Shown here piece by piece: positions 60,569-64,000 of a stretch of DNA of 64,000 nucleotides. Below the pieces are notes generated by a model, which was not told the origin of the DNA, made no database searches, and saw only the letters and a list, made by a program, of their open reading frames with translations. The translations under genes and the position numbers were made by a program. The DNA comes from Simkaniaceae bacterium (GTDB lineage: Bacteria; Chlamydiota; Chlamydiia; Chlamydiales; JACRBE01), in the NCBI GenBank assembly GCA_022763045.1, contig JALEGI010000020.1, forward strand, positions 62,001-126,000, given 5' to 3'. Position 1 is the stretch's first letter. The number at the start of each line of letters is the position of its first letter.

Positions 60569-61944
60569 GACTCTACAATACCGAAAAGCGCGCTCAGGAA
60601 AAAATAGCAGGCGATAAGCTCACGATGTACACCTGCGGGCCAACTGTCTACAACTTTGCCCACATCGGCAATTTTCGCACTTACGTCTTCGAAGATCTTT
60701 TGCGCCGCTCGCTCAAGTACTTTGGATTTCAAGTGCGCCAAGCCATGAATCTCACTGATGTCGACGACAAAACCATTCGTGGCGCTTTGGAAAAGGGCGT
60801 CTCTCTAAATGAGTTTACGCAAAGCTACAAAGATGCCTTTTTTAGCGACATTGAAGCGCTTGGTATTGAGCGTGTCGAGGAGTATCCAGCTGCGACTGAC
60901 TATATCGATCAGATGATCAACCTGATTGAAAAGCTGATAGAAAAGGGCTTTGCCTACAAACTTGACGATGGCAACGTCTTCTATCGCATCGACGCCTTTC
61001 CCTCATATGGACGCCTCTCCCATCTTAAGATTGAAGATCTCAAAGTGGGCGCTTCAGATCGTGTTGAGGATGAGTATGACAAAGAGAGCGCGTGTGATTT
61101 TGTCCTTTGGAAGGCCTATGACAAATCACGTGATGGTGACATTTTTTGGGAGAGCCCCTTTGGCCGCGGCCGCCCCGGATGGCACATCGAGTGCTCGGCC
61201 ATGGCTATGCACCTTCTTGGTGAGACTATTGATATCCACGTTGGTGGTGTCGACAATATGTTCCCTCACCACGAAAACGAAATCGCCCAATCTGAGGCCT
61301 GCTCGGGTCGCCCCTTTGTCAAGCACTGGCTCCACGCCGAGCACCTGATTGTCGATGGGAAAAAGATGTCCAAGTCACTTGGCAATTTCTACACCCTGCG
61401 CGATCTTCTGCAAAAAGGCTACACCGGACGTGAGGTGCGCTACATGCTTCTCTCCACGCACTACCGTACCCAGCTCAACTTCACACTTGAGGGGCTCAAC
61501 GGCGCTCGCCAAGCGCTCGATCGTCTCGATTCACTCATTCGCCGCCTGCAGTCTGCTGCAGGGGAGGGCTCTTTTGATACAACTACCACCCGCAAACAAT
61601 TCAATGCAGGGCTCGAAGACGATCTCAATATTTCCGTCTCACTTGCCGCCCTCTTTGATATGGTGCGCGAAGTCAACACTCTTATCGATGCTAACAAGCT
61701 CTCCCCGCAAGGAGCCCAGCAGGTGCTAGACCTGCTAAATGAGTTCAATGTTGTACTAAATGTCTTCTTGTTTGAAGAGGAGGGGGCGCCACCAGAGTTG
61801 CAAGAGGCGCTCGAAAAGAGAAATGCCGCACGCGCGGCAAAAGACTGGGCAACTGCCGATCGCTACCGAGATGAGATTCAAGCAGCCGGCTATACAATTG
61901 AAGATAGTAAAAGCGGCTCAAGATTAGTTAAGAGCTCTAAGTAA
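60565..61944 (+). CDS. cysS: Cysteinyl-tRNA synthetase
   Basis: About 459 residues. Class I synthetase with HIGH as FAHIGN in TCGPTVYNFAHIGNFRTY, MNLTDVDDKT, the zinc site in ECSAMAMHLLGE and HHENEIAQSEA, and KMSKS as KKMSKSLGNF. The start overlaps the aas stop by four bases. It charges tRNA-Cys, whose gene lies 20 kb away in this window. Confidence 0.95.
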   Translation: MRLYNTEKRAQEKIAGDKLTMYTCGPTVYNFAHIGNFRTYVFEDLLRRSLKYFGFQVRQAMNLTDVDDKTIRGALEKGVSLNEFTQSYKDAFFSDIEALGIERVEEYPAATDYIDQMINLIEKLIEKGFAYKLDDGNVFYRIDAFPSYGRLSHLKIEDLKVGASDRVEDEYDKESACDFVLWKAYDKSRDGDIFWESPFGRGRPGWHIECSAMAMHLLGETIDIHVGGVDNMFPHHENEIAQSEACSGRPFVKHWLHAEHLIVDGKKMSKSLGNFYTLRDLLQKGYTGREVRYMLLSTHYRTQLNFTLEGLNGARQALDRLDSLIRRLQSAAGEGSFDTTTTRKQFNAGLEDDLNISVSLAALFDMVREVNTLIDANKLSPQGAQQVLDLLNEFNVVLNVFLFEEEGAPPELQEALEKRNAARAAKDWATADRYRDEIQAAGYTIEDSKSGSRLVKSSK

Positions 61945-61973
61945 TTGATACTAAAGAAGTTGAAGTGTAGAAT
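61945..61973 (+). promoter_or_regulatory. Promoter-like site for the 98-residue gene at 62001
   Basis: TTGATA (61945-61950) and TAGAAT (61968-61973) are 17 bases apart, each one base from consensus. Transcription would begin about 20 bases before the ATG at 62001, with GAGG eight bases before that ATG. It directly follows the cysS stop. Confidence 0.65.
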
Positions 61974-62000
61974 ATCCTACGTTTATATGAGGTTTATTCT

Positions 62001-62297
62001 ATGTCAATCGAGCTAAGCGCTGCTTTTATTCAAAGTCCTGATGATTTGGAAGTACTATTTGGATCTAAATCCCAAAAATACACCATTTCGGGCCTGGATG
62101 AAAATCAGGTTGCTGAGGTCAAGTCAGTTTTCAGAACAGCTGAAGAACAAATCACTTCAACAGTTTTAGCCTACACGCAACTTGGAGCAGGGCAAGAAAC
62201 CCCGTTGTTTGTTGCCTGGAGAGGCGACTACGTCAGTGACTCTATTGAAGAGGCTTTTAGCTCGGCTCGCATTTTGCTTGCGACATTCGCTTCTTAG
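62001..62297 (+). CDS. Small hypothetical protein
   Basis: About 98 residues, acidic, no membrane segment or signal peptide, no family recognised. It has its own promoter-like site and ribosome site, which supports a real gene. Its stop overlaps the convergent lysS stop by four bases. It breaks the cysS-lysS neighbourhood. Confidence 0.6.
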   Translation: MSIELSAAFIQSPDDLEVLFGSKSQKYTISGLDENQVAEVKSVFRTAEEQITSTVLAYTQLGAGQETPLFVAWRGDYVSDSIEEAFSSARILLATFAS

Positions 62298-63844
62298 TCG
62301 CGCATAATTGGGAAAAAGAGCACATCTCTAATTGAAGTCTCTCCAGTGAAGAGCATTGTCAACCTATCCATACCAATACCGAGTCCACCCGTTGGGGGCA
62401 TGCCCTGGCATATTGCCTCGACAAACTCCTCGTCCATTGGGACCGCCTCTTCCCCGCGTGCGTTCGCTTGATTTTCAAGAAGCTCACGCTGGAGAACTGG
62501 GTCATTGAGCTCAGAGTAGGCGTTGCAAAACTCCATTCCTAAGATAAACGTTTCAAAGCGCTCGACAAAGCGCTCTTTTTTCAGAGCGGGATCGCGGTGT
62601 AGCTTACACAGAGGTGTTGTCTCAATTGGGTGATCAATGATGTGGTGGGGTTGAATCAGGTGCGCCTCAGCAAACTCTTCAAACATGCAGGCAATTAGCT
62701 TGCCACGCGCCATCGTCACAACATCTTCCTTCTCGAAATCAGATCCATCGACTAGAGCCGCGCGCATCTCCTCATCAGACATTGCATCGACATCAAAGTT
62801 GCCGTAGACCTTCGTCGCCTCTTTCATCGACATGCGCTTCCAGGGAGTTGTCAAATCGATGTCGTGCTCTACGCCATTTTTGTCCTTGCGGCCCTCGAGT
62901 ACAGTCGTCCCAAAGAGGCGCTCGGCAATGTTGGCAAAAAGATTTTCTGTGCACTCCATCACATCGCGGTAGTCCCAATTCGCCGCATACATTTCGAGCA
63001 TTGTAAACTCGGGATTGTGCGTCTTATCAAGGCCCTCGTTTCTAAAGACCTTACCAATTTCGAAAATGCGCTGCATGCCGCCGATAATGAGCTTTTTCAA
63101 AGGAATCTCGAGCGCAATGCGCATGAACATCTGCTGGTGCAGTGCATTGATTTCAGTGATGAAGGGATCGGCCTCAGCGCCGCCGTAGGCATTTTGCAGC
63201 ACAGGCGTCTCGACCTCTAAAAATTCGAGCTCGGTCAAATACTCTCGCACGTAGCGCGTGATCTTGCTGCGCATCTCAAAGGTCTTCATCACCTCCTCAT
63301 TGGAGATGAGATCAAGCCAGCGCTTTTTGTAGCGCATGCCTTTATCGACCAGACCCGCATGCTTATCGGGAAGCGGAAGGAGCGTTTTACATAGGAGAGT
63401 GACCTTCTTGGCATATATTGTCAGCTCGCCCTTTTGGGTCTTGAAGAGGTGCCCCTCGATCCCGATGATATCGCCGAGGTCAATCTTTTTTTCAATGAAC
63501 TTGATCGGTTTGATCATCTCTGTATTGAGGCCCTCTACCAAAGTGAGGTCGCGGTTGAACATCACCTGTACTCTACCACTTTGATCTTGGACCTGTCCAA
63601 AGGCGTTTTTTCCCATCGCGCGGAAGAGGACCAGGCGGCCAGAGACAGTGACCTTAAGCGTATCGCCCAGCTCAGCGTCATCAAAAGAGCCCACTTCAGT
63701 CTCGTCGAAGTTCTCCCGTAGCTCGCCAGGAGAGGCAGTTGGCTCGAATTTGTGGGGGTAGGGCTCAACGCCCATTTCGCGGATTTCATCAAGTTTTGCT
63801 CTTCGCGACTTGAACTCGTCATAGTCGTGGTATTCGGGCGCCAT
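62294..63844 (-). CDS. lysS: Lysyl-tRNA synthetase (class II)
   Basis: About 516 residues from ATG 63844 (GGAAG eight bases upstream); a start at 63877 adds 11 residues. N-terminal OB-fold anticodon domain (VSGRLVLFRAMGKNAF), then class II motifs: motif 2 FRNEGLDKTHNPEFTMLE and motif 3 GLGIGMDRLTMLFT. It charges tRNA-Lys with lysine. The gene is convergent with the small gene at 62001. Confidence 0.95.
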   Translation of the reverse strand: MAPEYHDYDEFKSRRAKLDEIREMGVEPYPHKFEPTASPGELRENFDETEVGSFDDAELGDTLKVTVSGRLVLFRAMGKNAFGQVQDQSGRVQVMFNRDLTLVEGLNTEMIKPIKFIEKKIDLGDIIGIEGHLFKTQKGELTIYAKKVTLLCKTLLPLPDKHAGLVDKGMRYKKRWLDLISNEEVMKTFEMRSKITRYVREYLTELEFLEVETPVLQNAYGGAEADPFITEINALHQQMFMRIALEIPLKKLIIGGMQRIFEIGKVFRNEGLDKTHNPEFTMLEMYAANWDYRDVMECTENLFANIAERLFGTTVLEGRKDKNGVEHDIDLTTPWKRMSMKEATKVYGNFDVDAMSDEEMRAALVDGSDFEKEDVVTMARGKLIACMFEEFAEAHLIQPHHIIDHPIETTPLCKLHRDPALKKERFVERFETFILGMEFCNAYSELNDPVLQRELLENQANARGEEAVPMDEEFVEAICQGMPPTGGLGIGMDRLTMLFTGETSIRDVLFFPIMRD

Positions 63845-63922
63845 GGTTTTATCTTCCGTACAAATTTTTTCAATCATACGATCGAGTTTACACGATTTTC
63901 CAGATAATAGCTACAGTATTAA

Positions 63923-64000
63923 CTATTTCTTCAGCCTTCTGTAAAATATTCCATAGTACCCGAGCGTACCGTCTTGCCACATGGAGTCTCTCAAGTTATT
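63923..64000 (-). CDS. Partial CDS (3' end), aromatic-rich tail
   Basis: The minus-strand frame is open from the right window edge to TAG at 63923-63925, 25 codons ending GYYGIFYRRLKK. Too short to identify. The tail is compact and basic-aromatic, plausible as the end of a real protein. It would lie upstream of lysS on the same strand. Confidence 0.35.
   Translation of the reverse strand, partial: NNLRDSMWQDGTLGYYGIFYRRLKK

Overview
The window comes from a member of the Chlamydiota, most likely a Chlamydia-like (environmental) lineage outside Chlamydiaceae. The basis is gene order and gene content remembered from Chlamydia: a fused alpha/beta 2-oxo-acid dehydrogenase E1, comEC, ptsI, ybaB and dnaX in one stretch; a groEL paralog followed by murF-mraY-murD-nlpD-ftsW-murG-murC; then an ftsQ-like gene, rsbV, miaA, rsfS, fabF, a NUDIX gene, aas, cysS and lysS. 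Both blocks resemble Chlamydia trachomatis order (roughly CT334-CT340 and CT755-CT782). No search was run. MurC without a fused Ddl, an acyltransferase-ACP-ligase fusion and many accessory genes argue against Chlamydiaceae proper.

Layout. 1-2274: end of an AT-hook-like protein, then the fused E1. 2300-6610: accessory stretch with a CHY zinc-finger protein, a palindromic repeat and a tandem pair of HExxH proteins that look like M91 (NleD-type) effectors. 6660-13930: a YycJ-type hydrolase, a likely cysteine-peptidase-like protein, a TraB/GumN protein, a REC-metallo-beta-lactamase fusion and FtsK. 13968-17255: tRNA-His, ComEC, an exported RelA/SpoT-hydrolase-like protein lacking its HD motif, and an unknown protein. 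17242-23162: two tandem S9 peptidases, a MYND-ankyrin protein and NDH-2. 23223-33146: HprK, PtsI, YbaB, DnaX, a PgpH-type HD protein, an inverse-autotransporter barrel gene cut by one in-frame stop, and a phosphohexomutase. 33204-40427: a VOC-like protein, two YkgJ-like proteins, a metallophosphoesterase, an LRR-like protein, two GT9 transferases with a GroEL paralog, RsmI and tRNA-Cys. 40421-40735: tRNA-flanking 93-bp tandem repeats. 40839-42797: a large unknown membrane protein. 42893-50810: the peptidoglycan and division cluster, overlapping gene to gene. 51042-64000: KhpA, RsbV, MiaA, NadD, RsfS, FabF, NUDIX, hypothetical genes, the Aas fusion, CysRS, LysRS and the end of one more gene.

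How the parts fit. The mur/fts/nlpD run encodes lipid II synthesis and septal machinery. GroEL-GT9-GT9, the metallophosphoesterase and the Aas fusion point to envelope glycolipid and phospholipid work. HprK with PtsI points to a regulatory phosphorelay, and PgpH to c-di-AMP turnover. The accessory genes (M91 pair, MYND-ankyrin, LRR-like, TraB/GumN, the peptidase-like protein and two Pro/Asn-rich proteins) look like host-interaction genes.

The most striking non-coding signals are four copies of a related, structured palindromic repeat (near 3.4, 26.0, 50.9 and 57.4 kb) and the tRNA-Cys-associated repeat block. Tandem paralog pairs are frequent: M91, S9, YkgJ and GT9. I saw no CRISPR array, no transposase and no rRNA.
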